DNA from: Corynespora cassiicola
Lineage: Eukaryota; Ascomycota; Dothideomycetes; Pleosporales; Corynesporascaceae
DNA: 64,000 nt
NCBI GenBank assembly: GCA_022059125.1
Contig: JAEUWY010000005.1
Span: forward strand, 3,286,001-3,350,000
Direction of reading: 5' to 3'
In this document: positions 22,988 to 32,857 of the stretch, piece by piece
Layout of the letters: the number at the start of each line of letters is the position of its first letter
How positions within the stretch are numbered: position 1 is the first letter of the stretch
The notes under the pieces: model-generated
What the model was told of the DNA's origin: nothing
The model's input: only the letters and a program-made list of their open reading frames with translations
Databases searched by the model: none
Translations under genes and position numbers: made by a program

Positions 22988-24014
22988 ATGGGGCCAACAC
23001 TGCTGTCGCTCCCGGTCGAGCTTCGCCAACTCATCTATGAACAACTCTTCTCTTCCTTTACGGTGCGCCACGGCTTTGGCACTGCATCCTCGAATCGGAC
23101 GTCTCTCCTCCTCACATGTCGGCAAATTCATTCCGAGGCATGGCGGCACCTCCCACTGTGCGTCAAGGTGCATTTTCGAGGCACAGAGTCTTTGCTAGAC
23201 ACGCTCCTTGGCGTTTCGCAGTCGGTCATCACGCGCCTCCGCCATATTCGCGTGAAAGCATTTCCCTTCCCCCTGTACGCGACCGGCCGCCCACAGTATT
23301 ACACGACGTATTACTTTGCCAACGCCCTGTCTCTCCTGCCGGGCCTGAATCTTGACAGGCTGGAGGTCGAGGATAGCTTCCACGGCTTCGGCCTCGTCGA
23401 GGGCTGGAGAGACATTGTCACGTATTTTGATATCGAGGCGTTGATCAAGGGCTCAGGCTGGAAGGAGCTGGTCTACGTAACCCCATGCACGGATTTCATC
23501 GCAAGCGGGTACGATCATCGTAAGCTGAGAATCGCGCAGCCGGGAGGCTGGGACAAGTTACTCAAGGAGCGGGATGGCGAGGACACGGGTGCCCAAGTCG
23601 AGATGTTCATAACTCCCAAGCCTCAATCAGAAGGTGATGTCATGTGGAAGGATGAAATGCAGCCATGGTCTGCCATTCCGGGACACTTGATTGTGGATAA
23701 CTGGAGACTTTCCACGCCCGAGCAAGAGATGAAGGGAGAGGTGAGAATTGTAGCGCGAAGGGGCAAAAGAGCGACATATGCCCAGACAGGGCTCTCGCAG
23801 GAGAAAAGCTGGAGGGAGCTCAAGGAGCAAAAGGGTGGCTTCAAGAGGGAAGGTGAGTTTGATTCGTTGAATGTCTGCTCGTCTACATGAACGATTGTCT
23901 GACGGATGGGCAGATTGGCAGCCGTACTTCAATGACATGGCCGATGCAGTGGGGTGGCTTTATGGCGGTTGGGGTCGACGAATGCAACTTGCAAACTACG
24001 CCTTGAACCACTAG
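22988..24014 (+). CDS. F-box-like / LPVELR-type fungal protein of unknown function
   Basis: Exons are 22988-23852 and 23914-24014 with a 61-nt intron (GTGAGT donor, GGGCAG acceptor), giving 321 residues. The N-terminus LLSLPVELRQLIYEQLFSSF followed by SLLLTCRQIHSEAW matches the large fungal group of F-box-like proteins (LPxELRxxIY ... LLxTCRQIxxEA). These may serve as substrate adaptors, but most are uncharacterised. The remainder has no recognised domain. The second exon restores a conserved-looking, aromatic C-terminus (DWQPYFNDMADAVGWLYGG) in place of a short read-through tail. The short TA-flanked element begins 35 bp after the stop. Confidence 0.75.
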
Positions 24015-24538
24015 AAACAGTCTCCGTATCCCCTGATACCTAGCAGTACAGTCCCCTACTCCGGCTCAGACCTTTTTCATGCTAGATATTCGGGCCGGCG
24101 GGAGGACTGTACGAGGTTAAAGCGATCCCTCCTTATTAGTCGCGAGCCTCAATTCGTGGACCCCATGTATACAGACCGGCGCCGCAACATCGTTGGTTTA
24201 GGATTAACAAATGCTTAACAAATTACTCAACACGTGAGGTACACAAGCAAGTCGGCGTTTATTCGTGTGGAAGTGGGAATATTTTTTTGTATTTAGCCGG
24301 GCGCACAACTTCGATCATCGACATCTGTTTTATGGAACACGGGCTTGGTCATTCATTTGGCGCGGCTTGGGTGTCAATCTTCTCGTCTAATTTTGTGGGC
24401 TCAAAGGTTGGCGTAAATGTTTCTTCTCGTCTCTTTCCGCCCAGGGGAGGAGGGATATAAGACTGCGTGTCCGGTTCGTTGCTGTATCCGTTGGAGCGCT
24501 TGGCAGTGTAAGCTCTGGGTGGCCTCCTCGAGCTTGAA
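24015..24538. other. Intergenic region with a short inverted-repeat element
   Basis: 524 bp between two plus-strand genes. Apart from the 61-bp element listed separately it is AT-richer than its surroundings. No gene was recognised. Confidence 0.6.
24049..24109. mobile_element. 61-bp TA-flanked MITE-like element
   Basis: Begins CAGTCCCCTACTCCGGCTCA and ends with the inverted counterpart (rc begins CAGTCCTCCCGCCGGCCC). It is flanked on both sides by TA (24047-24048 and 24110-24111), the target duplication typical of Tc1/mariner insertions. Its right end shares the inner sequence ATATCTAGC with the left end of the 135-bp element at 28720. It is too small to code and was probably mobilised in trans. 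Confidence 0.65.
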
Positions 24539-25887
24539 ATGGAGCGGAAAATCATGTCCATATGCGAAAAAAGAGGGCTTTGCTCCGCGACAGTCTCGTG
24601 TATCATTTTCCTATTCGTATTCTTCACCTACGGCAATCTCCAGCTCAGAACTCCTTCAACGGCCTCTGGTTTTTCAACACAGTACTCGCTCCCCAGGAAC
24701 AAGCCACAGATTGGCATATTCAATACCACTCTAGGTGTAAGGATGGCCCATGTGAATTCTCCACTCATGCATGCGTACTGATTCGTACCACAGTTTGAGA
24801 AAATATTTGTCATAAATGCACCGTGGCGTTCAGATCGCAGAGATTCATTGTCCCTCGCTGCATCCTACAGCGGTATCGACTTGGAATGGGTAGAGGGTAT
24901 CAACTCTTCAAATATTGATGAGAAGGCGTTTCCACCGGGAAATCATAGAACACTTCCCAAGGGCAATCTGGGAAGCTGGAGAGCACATATGAACACCATC
25001 AGGGAGTGAGTACAAAATTGATATGGACCAGCATGTAGATCCAACATTGATCAGAATGATGACTGGTGTTTTGTAGGATAATACAGCAGAATCTCACCAC
25101 GGCACTGATTTTAGAAGATGATGTTGACTGGGATTTCCGCATACGGAATCAGCTACTTGATTTCAGCCGTGGTGCACGTAGGGTTCCGGACTTGGTGGCT
25201 GAAGCCGAAATGCATGCTCGGAAGAACATTCGAGAGTTAGACGAATCCCTCACGCCAGCAGACCTCGCTCGACTCTCTTCCATACCCTTGCGTTCGATTC
25301 ATCCTCGCAGCGCTTCTGTAGATCATCCTTACGGTCATGGTTGGGATATCATATGGCTCGGACATTGTGGAGCCAGACTTCCCCCTCCATCCCCTACGAG
25401 CCCGAACCGTCTTATGCTGCTGAACGATGTAACTGTACCAGAGCCTCAGCACCTCAGGCCCATGGGCCATGCTCCCCTGGATCCTCTTTCCACGCTATAT
25501 CCCCCGCATACCCGGGTGATCCATCGCGCCAACACAACCCTTTGCACACTGGGATATGCAGTAACTCAATCTGGGGCCCGGCGGTTACTTTTTGAATTTG
25601 GAATTCGGGACTTCTCCAAAGGTTACGATTTTGCGCTTTCGGATTACTGCAATGGGCTCACCAGAGGAGCTATAAGAGAAACCATGCCCATGTGCGTAAC
25701 GGTAAGCCCGCCGATATTTAGCCATTTCTTTTCCCCGTCTGGCCGGTCTGATATCACTGGTTTTGGGTCAGGTGGGAAAGAGACCGGGACTCGATATGTT
25801 AGATGGAGTGTCCGAAGGAATCTAGAGGGGCTGGTAAGGGGTGATGAAGGCATTATCGAGCAGTGGGCGAACCGCAAAGAGTCATGA
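24539..25887 (+). CDS. Glycosyltransferase family 25 type II membrane protein
   Basis: Exons are 24539-24736, 24794-25005 and 25077-25887, with introns of 57 and 71 nt, giving 406 residues. A short cytoplasmic tail is followed by one membrane anchor (CIIFLFVFFTYG, about residues 16-32), a Golgi-type topology. The catalytic region starts FEKIFVINAPWRSDRRDSLSLAASYSG, the GT25 signature (nucleotide-sugar galactosyl- or glucosyltransferases). It includes the acidic LEDDVDWDFR motif for metal/sugar-nucleotide binding and a C-terminal SDYCNGL segment. Many filamentous fungi have such GT25 proteins with unknown acceptors. It is convergent with the carboxypeptidase gene (145 bp between stops). A start at an internal ATG (24554, MSICEK) would shorten the tail by five residues. 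Confidence 0.85.
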
Positions 25888-26032
25888 CAACACAAGGTAG
25901 ATGAAGATGGTCTCACTGCACACCCTTGAGCAGGAAGCAAAAAAAAGAAAGTCCAGAATTTAGATGCGGGAAAAAGATGGGTTAATCCTACTGGAAATGG
26001 AGAAAAGTTACTGGTTCAGAATATGGGTATCA

Positions 26033-28057
26033 TTATTGCCAGAAAATTTGAAGCACCACCGAAATCAGCGCAATGTATCCAAACGGCGAACAAGGTTCGA
26101 GCTGAGAGCCTCTAGATGTAGGGCTGGGGGTACCAGAGGCGGTATAAACGCCCGTCAGAGGTATAATTGATGTGGACGTTGAAGTACCGTCCTGTGGGCG
26201 TGGTGTGGGATCGCTGCTTGGAAGGCTGCCCGGAGTGGCAATAACGATGGAACTCTGGGGAGAGCTATATTGTTTATCTTCGGCGAACCACATGCCGTTC
26301 TTAACAACACCGGAACCCCGGTTGATGTTTTCTATCGCATCAGAAGTACAAGTATCGTTCATGGCCCTGATCCAGCAGGGGTGTTCGGGCTGTTCTTTGA
26401 CCTTGTTTTTGAAATCGGAATTGGCGGGGCCTTCTGTAGAAAAACTAGACAGGTCCACGTCTCTCCCCATGCCAATGTCGTCTCCTTCGATAATTCGAGT
26501 GAAGACGGTAAATGCGGCCTCGCCTTGGTATGATGGAACAGTATGCCCGGCATCATAGATGCGAGAAAACGATAGGTTGCCGTACTGACGAACCTGGCCA
26601 GCGACATAGGAGCTGTTTATGACAATATCCGCATATCCAGCGGCTGGGAAGTTTGTGCTGTAAGTAGGAAGATTGCGAGCCAACTCCAGAGATACAGCTT
26701 CACCTCCGTACCAGTTGCAGATGAGATCTGCATCGCCGTATACCAAGGCTACTCGCACACCAAGTGTAAGCAGGCTTGCTAGTGATGTCAATGGGGTGCC
26801 ACGGTTTTCATCGCCAGTGGCGATGAAAGCCTTGAAAACATCTAAGCTGGTCTCGGTGAAATTGACTTTGGCACCAATGGAACCCAGTACTTCGGCGCTA
26901 TTGAGGTACTCCAGATAGGCATAGCTCGGGAAGGCGTTGGGATTCTGTACACGGATGTCGTATACGCTTCTTCCTGGCGAAATGGAGGCAGCCAAAATGA
27001 GGTCGCATGCGCTCTTCGCATTTTGGCATGCGGTGTTGGTTGTCTGGTCATCTCCATCGCCTTTTGGATCGTTTGTCTTCATGTCCGCACGACACTGGGT
27101 GATCAGATCTCTACATCCGCCGGGAGCTTGGAAGTCGCTTATTGCATTCAACTGAGTGGTTTGATCAATTGCTTCTATGCCGTATGTGTTGTTGTACGCA
27201 AATCTTGGCCAGTACGGAGCTTGGATTAGTTGATCGATAAGTCCATTGATGATGCCCACAGAAGTCAGTTTGATCTCAAGTGTACTGTTGCTCGATATAT
27301 CCCCGGTGATCCTCCTTGCATTTTGATCTTCAAAGAAGTGAGCAAAGGCAGGCGCATATTGACCACCAAAAGACTCGGCGAAGAGGTTGATTCCAGTAGG
27401 CCCCACTGTGGTCACATTTGGGGTAGAGCCAGGGTTATACTGAGGAAAGGCGGAGAGAAAGCCTTGTAAGAAATGCCAGGATGCACTTGCAGCAATGATG
27501 CTGGTGTTTTGTGTGTTAGCCTCATGGCCACTGGAGAAGGTGCCGTTCAGAGTAAGCCAGTCGGGCCCGGATCCTGCACTAGGCCCCGGCTCACGTCTTT
27601 CGCCGGTATAGAGGTCGACGGTGGCATTGACGGCATCATCGTAGGAAAATCCCACCTGAGTAGGCTGATCGATGAAGAGCATGTTAGAACTCCGGTCCCA
27701 CCCCCAAGGGTTCGTCGTAGTACCATAGCCGTCGGTAGATGGTACAACCACACAAGGACCCATTTCTCGGAAAAGTCCGATCATACTACTGCTACCAGGA
27801 CCTCCATTGAGCCATATGGTGAGGGGTGAAGTTTCAGGGCTCGTGCGAGCCTCGAAAAACCAGAAGAAGGTGTTGATTGAGTAGTTTTGTTGAAAGGGTT
27901 CCAAGGTGAAGGGGGGGAGATTGACATAACCGGAGTATTGCTTCTGCGTGGAAAAAGCTGTAGCGCAAGTACCAGGGTCGGGTTCTTTGTATGATATGGT
28001 TATGTTTTCGTTGATGGGCGATTTGATGACCGTGTCGTAGGCGACAGGCGGGGGAAA
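26033..28057 (-). CDS. Secreted serine carboxypeptidase, family S10
   Basis: The main exon (minus 28057-26033) encodes 674 residues of a vacuolar/secreted carboxypeptidase that removes C-terminal amino acids. It shows the oxyanion region WLNGGPGSSSM, the catalytic Ser motif AESFGGQY (Ser codon about 27371-27373), the catalytic Asp in VYGDADLICNWYGG, and the catalytic His in YDAGHTVPSYQ. Many N-glycosylation sequons are present. The C-terminus is Ser/Thr/Pro-rich and ends in a hydrophobic stretch (FGYIALISVVLQIF), suggesting a GPI or membrane anchor. The exon begins right after CCCATCAG, giving FPPPVAYDTVIKSPINENIT, the usual mature N-terminus. A 57-nt intron (28114-28058, GTGAGC donor, TTGACC branch) must precede it. 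The upstream signal-peptide exon has no ATG in the required frame nearby, so the true start is unresolved. Confidence 0.85.
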   Translation of the reverse strand, partial: FPPPVAYDTVIKSPINENITISYKEPDPGTCATAFSTQKQYSGYVNLPPFTLEPFQQNYSINTFFWFFEARTSPETSPLTIWLNGGPGSSSMIGLFREMGPCVVVPSTDGYGTTTNPWGWDRSSNMLFIDQPTQVGFSYDDAVNATVDLYTGERREPGPSAGSGPDWLTLNGTFSSGHEANTQNTSIIAASASWHFLQGFLSAFPQYNPGSTPNVTTVGPTGINLFAESFGGQYAPAFAHFFEDQNARRITGDISSNSTLEIKLTSVGIINGLIDQLIQAPYWPRFAYNNTYGIEAIDQTTQLNAISDFQAPGGCRDLITQCRADMKTNDPKGDGDDQTTNTACQNAKSACDLILAASISPGRSVYDIRVQNPNAFPSYAYLEYLNSAEVLGSIGAKVNFTETSLDVFKAFIATGDENRGTPLTSLASLLTLGVRVALVYGDADLICNWYGGEAVSLELARNLPTYSTNFPAAGYADIVINSSYVAGQVRQYGNLSFSRIYDAGHTVPSYQGEAAFTVFTRIIEGDDIGMGRDVDLSSFSTEGPANSDFKNKVKEQPEHPCWIRAMNDTCTSDAIENINRGSGVVKNGMWFAEDKQYSSPQSSIVIATPGSLPSSDPTPRPQDGTSTSTSIIPLTGVYTASGTPSPTSRGSQLEPCSPFGYIALISVVLQIFWQ

Positions 28058-30685
28058 CTGATGGGCGATTGGTCAATTTCGGGGCATTGTTGAGGCCAAG
28101 CGGCTGAAGCTCACCATGATGACGGCCGTGCCGCGCGCTGCTAGCCACGTTACAAAAAATTGACCGACTCTAGTATTGAATCTTAATGACGTTGAGAAAA
28201 AAAAAACAATCCACTTTTGGTCTGATCTAGACGCTATTGATGACCGATTGTGCGCGGAAGTGACGACATAAAGGGAAGAAGGAACTGGCGGGTGATCAAG
28301 CCGGGACCAGCGATTGCCCGCAAGGTAGAATGAAGGACAGAGATGCAGTGACCGGAAAAGATGGACTGGGCCTCACAGGATGTCCTGCAATCCGCCACAG
28401 AGAGCCGGGCTGGGCTGGGGGAACAATGCGGGGGGGGATGCGGCGTGAAGTCGCGAACGCGTGGTCAGTCCGGCACGTTAGCAGCCACAGCGCCTGCAGT
28501 TGCCAAGGCCCTCTCCACCCGGCGCTACAGTTTATCTCCGCAGCTTGACCCGCATCAAGCGGGCACTCAGCCGCTGCGCACGTGATTCGCCTGCCCTCAA
28601 AACACCTGGTCACGTGTATGCCCCTGCCGACCGTTTGGTTGGAGCATGGTCTGACATGCCGCAGTATTCCCGTCGAACAAGCCCAGTCGGCTCAAACCCA
28701 AGCCCAAACAATACATGTACAGTCCTCGCCCCAGCTCAGATATCTAGCGTGACACAACCATTCTTCGAATGACGAGGGTTGATCATGGAGCCGACAGAAC
28801 ACTAGGTGGCTGCTATAAAAACAGGATAGACGTTTGAACTGGGTGGGGGGACTGTACAGCAAGGATGTCCATCACCCACCGTCTCGGAGCCGAGGGCTTA
28901 CAACGAATACAGAGCCGTATCTGGCTGTGTGTGTATTGCTGCAGCCTTGAGCTACTGCAGTGCCCATGTTTCGCTTAAGCAGACGATGGCATTGATGGTG
29001 GCGAAGGCGGCTGTGAAATACAATGTACACCTTTGTAACGGTGCCCGTATATGCAGGCTGACACTATCACCACGTTGATTCTATTATTCTGCAGTTGGCT
29101 GCCAAGCACCAGAATTTCTACACGTCGTCGGTCCTCGAGAGTCTTCCTCAGCCACCTCCCACTAGGCAAGAACAATCACCATAGCCCACCATTCTCAAGC
29201 CCAGGTGCTCACCTCAGCTGACACGCTCCCCTAATCTCCACAAGCCCCTTTCTGCCTCGCATCAAACCCCGAATGCACATAGTCTGAGTTGTCTTTGTCG
29301 AGTTGGGCGCTAACCTGGACATCCAATCCCGCGGATGCCTCAGTCATTCAGCCGCACAGCGTAGACCCATAGCTCCGGAAGCGCGCGCATCCTTTGCCCG
29401 CCCACGTCACAAACCACTATCAGCATCATCGTCATCGACAGCGCAGCTGACAATCATCTTTCAATGGGCACGCATCGCACCAAAATACTGATCAACGCGG
29501 AACTGATTTCTGAACACTCCGGCCGGCGCCTCGGGAGTCGGAATCCCAGCACTCCGAAACCATGGCGAGAACGAACGACCACGAGGCCAGCCAGAGAAGG
29601 GGGGGGGAAAGGTCGGCAGGACTGACAAAACGCCACAGCGTCGGCGACAACGGCCAGTAACCAGCGAGGAAGGAATCCGGGATGTGCCGCTATTGCATGA
29701 CATGGCATGGGCTATCTGTTGCTCCGACCGAGCTTATACGTACGTGACAGTCCAGGTAGGCGAGCCACGTCGCGGGCTCGGTCTTTTGGCCTCACCACAA
29801 TTCGTATTCGTATGAGACCGGAGCATTTCGGTCTCGACTGACCGTTCGTCCGTCTGGATTACAGCTCGCAAGGGTGCCTGAATCGGACGAACCATACGGC
29901 TACGTTATCCAAAGATCGCTGCCAGGCGGGTGCCTCGGCGTACATACAGTAAGCTAGTTTGGGCTGTACATGACCGAATGGGGTTGTTGGCAGCGAAGAG
30001 AGAAGGAAGATGAAAATAAAAACAGCTAATGGTGAAGTGAAAGGAAAATTTTTCCTCTAGTTGATCAAGTATCGCGCTGGAGCAGGATTCCCTTGACGGA
30101 TCCGTTGCGATCCGCTCCGGGATATCCGTTTGATAACTCAAATCCACGTGAATAAGCTTTTGAGGGACCAGGTGCCGAACGATGAATGCATCATCCCTGC
30201 CACCTCCATTCAAGCTTTATAGCTCGCCGTCATGTCCCTTATGCCACGCGGCAGCGTCATGGATACACGGAGCAGAGGCAGTATTGGATATTGCATGGTT
30301 TTCTTGGCGTGGCCGTAGGGCCGTAGGGCTAGTGGTAACATGTTCCTAGAACCCTGAAAAGATCAAATTGCTATCAATAGAGAACAAAGACAAGAATACC
30401 TAGGCATCTCTCGGGGTATAGTTCGGTGCAATCCCAGTAGTATAGACAAGAAGGAAGAGTAGGAGAGTTGTAAGATCTAGGCGGGACGGTCGGAAGAGTC
30501 GACCAGGCTGTATTCCATGAGAAATGGAGCCAGCCAAACCAAGTCAAATCAAACCGTAAACAATCGCTCATGCACCATGAAATGCCGCCCTAAAAAAACG
30601 CCATACAGATCGCTAGGAAAGATCTTGGGTGTTGTGTGCCAAGGTGTAAAAAGTATAGACACGAAGTGAAACAAGGTGGGTGGCT
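28058..30685. other. Intergenic region, 2.6 kb, with one MITE-like element
   Basis: Holds the unresolved first exon and promoter of the carboxypeptidase gene near its left end, the 135-bp element at 28720 and the 3' flank of the next minus-strand gene. Open frames present are short and overlapping. No protein family or tRNA was recognised. Confidence 0.6.
28720..28854. mobile_element. 135-bp TA-flanked MITE-like element
   Basis: Left end CAGTCCTCGCCCCAGCTCA; right end, read in reverse complement, CAGTCCCCCCACCCAGTTCA: inverted repeats of about 20 bp with few mismatches. TA occurs on both sides (28718-28719 and 28855-28856). It has no coding capacity. The terminal sequence is shared with the 61-bp element at 24049 and the single terminus at 46679, so these form one family, probably moved by a Tc1/mariner-type transposase encoded elsewhere. 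Confidence 0.75.
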
Positions 30686-32662
30686 TCAGCGCTTCTCTTT
30701 GCGAAACAAGTTCAAAAACCGCTGCTTCAGCCGCTCGCTCCTTTTTTGGCACTCCTTCTCCATTTCCAAATGTCTCTTCTCTTTGCTCTTGGATCGCTGC
30801 TCCTTCCGCTTTGCCTTCTCCATCTTTTGGTTGACAATGACCATGCTGGTGGGTCTTTTCTTGATACCCGGGCCATCGACAACCCCAGAGTCCCACAGGC
30901 CGGTGGTGGTGATGGGATTGTAAGCAGACTGTGCCTTGATGGCCCGCGGTGTCGGGGATGCGGGCGAAGGGGAGGGAGGGAGGTTTTCGGTAGGAGTGGG
31001 CGGTTGGACAATTTGGATGGGAGCAGGTTTCGGAGAGGCGGCAGACTCGGTCGGAGAAGGGAAGGAAAGCTCTTTGACGTGCAGCAGCTCAACGCTGCGT
31101 TTCCCCTGTCTTTCTTCCTCGGTTTCGGGGAGAGTCTGATCCTGTAAAGCGAGGCCACGCCGCTTTCTCGTGCTTCCTGTTCGAGATCTGACTTCGCTGC
31201 CCAACGAATTGGAACGGCGGGCGCGAGTGCCTAGGGGTGGAGAAGAAGCGGGCGAGCTCTTGGTCGACGTGGGAGAGCTGACAGAACCTGAAAAGGTAGA
31301 GTTACGTTGCAACTTTTGCGTGCTGGACCTGAAGATCCTGGGAAGGCTCCGACGGTTTTCGTCAATGGTAGAGGCCGGAGAGATGGAGCGAGGAGAATCA
31401 ATGAAGGACATGGAAACGGCGCGGCCGGGTGGGGTGGGGCGAAATGTGCCGGAAGAACAGAGAGGTGCGGTGCAAGCTAGTTTGGACGAGGAATATGCCT
31501 GAGACCAGCTTTCTGAAAACGCGACCCAAATGCCGGACACGATAATGAAGCGCTTCAGGGCATCGTCGGTTTTGACGGGGAGGCGCTCGCTCGCGTTGTC
31601 GACAAAAGATTGCATGTCCGGGACGGTCGAAGGGGCAGCCGTAGGGGCTGACACGGTAGAGGAGCGGACAGGCGTGGAGGGCGAGGTGGCGGCGGGTATG
31701 GTGTAAGAGTCCAGGACGCTGATGCTGGTGCGAGTCATGGTCGCAATGATGGGATGGCGCCTGGAGTTGGAAGTAATGGTACTGAAAGTGAACTTCTTGT
31801 CGTCGGACGGTGTGATTGTAGAAAGAGAGGTGGAGGACATGGTAGATACGCGGCGAGCATGATTCTTGGGCACCCAGCGCGACTTGAGCACCAGGCCGTG
31901 CTCGTCCGTGCAATTGAACTCGTAGCCGCCGTTCTGCATGGAAGTGGCCTCCCAAGCAGACCCGTCCTCGAACAGCAGCTCCGTGTTGAAGACGGCACCC
32001 TTGTCCTCGCGGCCAGGCACAATGACGCCCACGACCTCCCTCGTTCCCCATCTCTCGTCGTCGGACTTGTCATCGTCATGGTGGATGCCGTAGTCCTCTG
32101 CTTTTACGATGAGCAGGTCGTGGGGGCCCAGCCTGTCGCGGCTGTTGAAGTTGCGGGCCAGACGGCGCGTGGAGCGCGGGGCCAGCAGGGAGAAGGGGAT
32201 GACCTCGTAGACGGGCTTGGGGCGGCGGGCGTGGATGACCTGGTGGAGCTGGAGCAAGATCTTGGGGCGGATGTGCAGCATGTGCATGGGGTGGGCGGTG
32301 GGCGGGGGCTGGGCGAGGTTGAAGATGGTCTTGGGCCTGGGGCGCTTCCTGGGGCGGCCATCGGCGGAGGCGACGCTGCTGGCGGTGGTGGAGGGTGGGC
32401 GTGAGTGCGGCGGAGAGGCGGGCGTCATGGGGCTGTGGTGAAGCTGCGGGGGGCTCTCAGGGGCGTGGGGAGCAGAGGGAGGGGAGGGCGTCTGCCTGCG
32501 CAGCACGGAGCCGATGATGGAGAGCGGCATCTGCACCAGGAAAGAGCCATTGGCGGCGGGAGACGACGAGCGGCGGGGCGGGGGCGAGGAGAAGTCATGG
32601 CCGTGGTGACGGTGAGGGCCGTGTTTGTGTGCGGCGTCGGCGGTCAACATGTCCAGCAGCAT
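30686..32662 (-). CDS. Conserved fungal protein of unknown function, basic and Pro/Ser-rich
   Basis: Single exon, 658 residues, ATG at 32662. The first 120 residues are His/Pro/Ser-rich and disordered, with a basic patch GRPRKRPRPK that could be a nuclear signal. A folded-looking core spans about 125-270 (PKILLQLHQVIHARRPKPVYEVIPFSLL; SRDRLGPHDLLIVKAEDYG; WVPKNHARR). A second conserved block lies around residue 380 (DDALKRFIIVSGIWVAFSESW). The C-terminus (about 600-658) is a highly charged Lys/Glu/Arg helix likely to form a coiled coil. I recognise the core as widely present in moulds but know no function for it. Confidence 0.7.
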   Translation of the reverse strand: MLLDMLTADAAHKHGPHRHHGHDFSSPPPRRSSSPAANGSFLVQMPLSIIGSVLRRQTPSPPSAPHAPESPPQLHHSPMTPASPPHSRPPSTTASSVASADGRPRKRPRPKTIFNLAQPPPTAHPMHMLHIRPKILLQLHQVIHARRPKPVYEVIPFSLLAPRSTRRLARNFNSRDRLGPHDLLIVKAEDYGIHHDDDKSDDERWGTREVVGVIVPGREDKGAVFNTELLFEDGSAWEATSMQNGGYEFNCTDEHGLVLKSRWVPKNHARRVSTMSSTSLSTITPSDDKKFTFSTITSNSRRHPIIATMTRTSISVLDSYTIPAATSPSTPVRSSTVSAPTAAPSTVPDMQSFVDNASERLPVKTDDALKRFIIVSGIWVAFSESWSQAYSSSKLACTAPLCSSGTFRPTPPGRAVSMSFIDSPRSISPASTIDENRRSLPRIFRSSTQKLQRNSTFSGSVSSPTSTKSSPASSPPLGTRARRSNSLGSEVRSRTGSTRKRRGLALQDQTLPETEEERQGKRSVELLHVKELSFPSPTESAASPKPAPIQIVQPPTPTENLPPSPSPASPTPRAIKAQSAYNPITTTGLWDSGVVDGPGIKKRPTSMVIVNQKMEKAKRKEQRSKSKEKRHLEMEKECQKRSERLKQRFLNLFRKEKR

Positions 32663-32809
32663 GACTCCGGCAGCAAGAGGTCCTAGTGTGGCATGCTGGC
32701 GGGCAGGTCAGTCAGTCGGGCAGTCAGAGGGCATGGTGCGCAAGAGGGGAAACGGCTGCCACCCGCATCCCCAACGGGGGCGGCGTGGCTTTTGAGCATC
32801 CAGCCTGAG

Positions 32810-32857
<48 letters not shown>

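Noticed and set aside
28019..28022. Apparent frameshift in the carboxypeptidase N-terminus
   Set aside because: On recounting the bases the frame is continuous from FPPPVAYD through SPINENIT; there is no frameshift.
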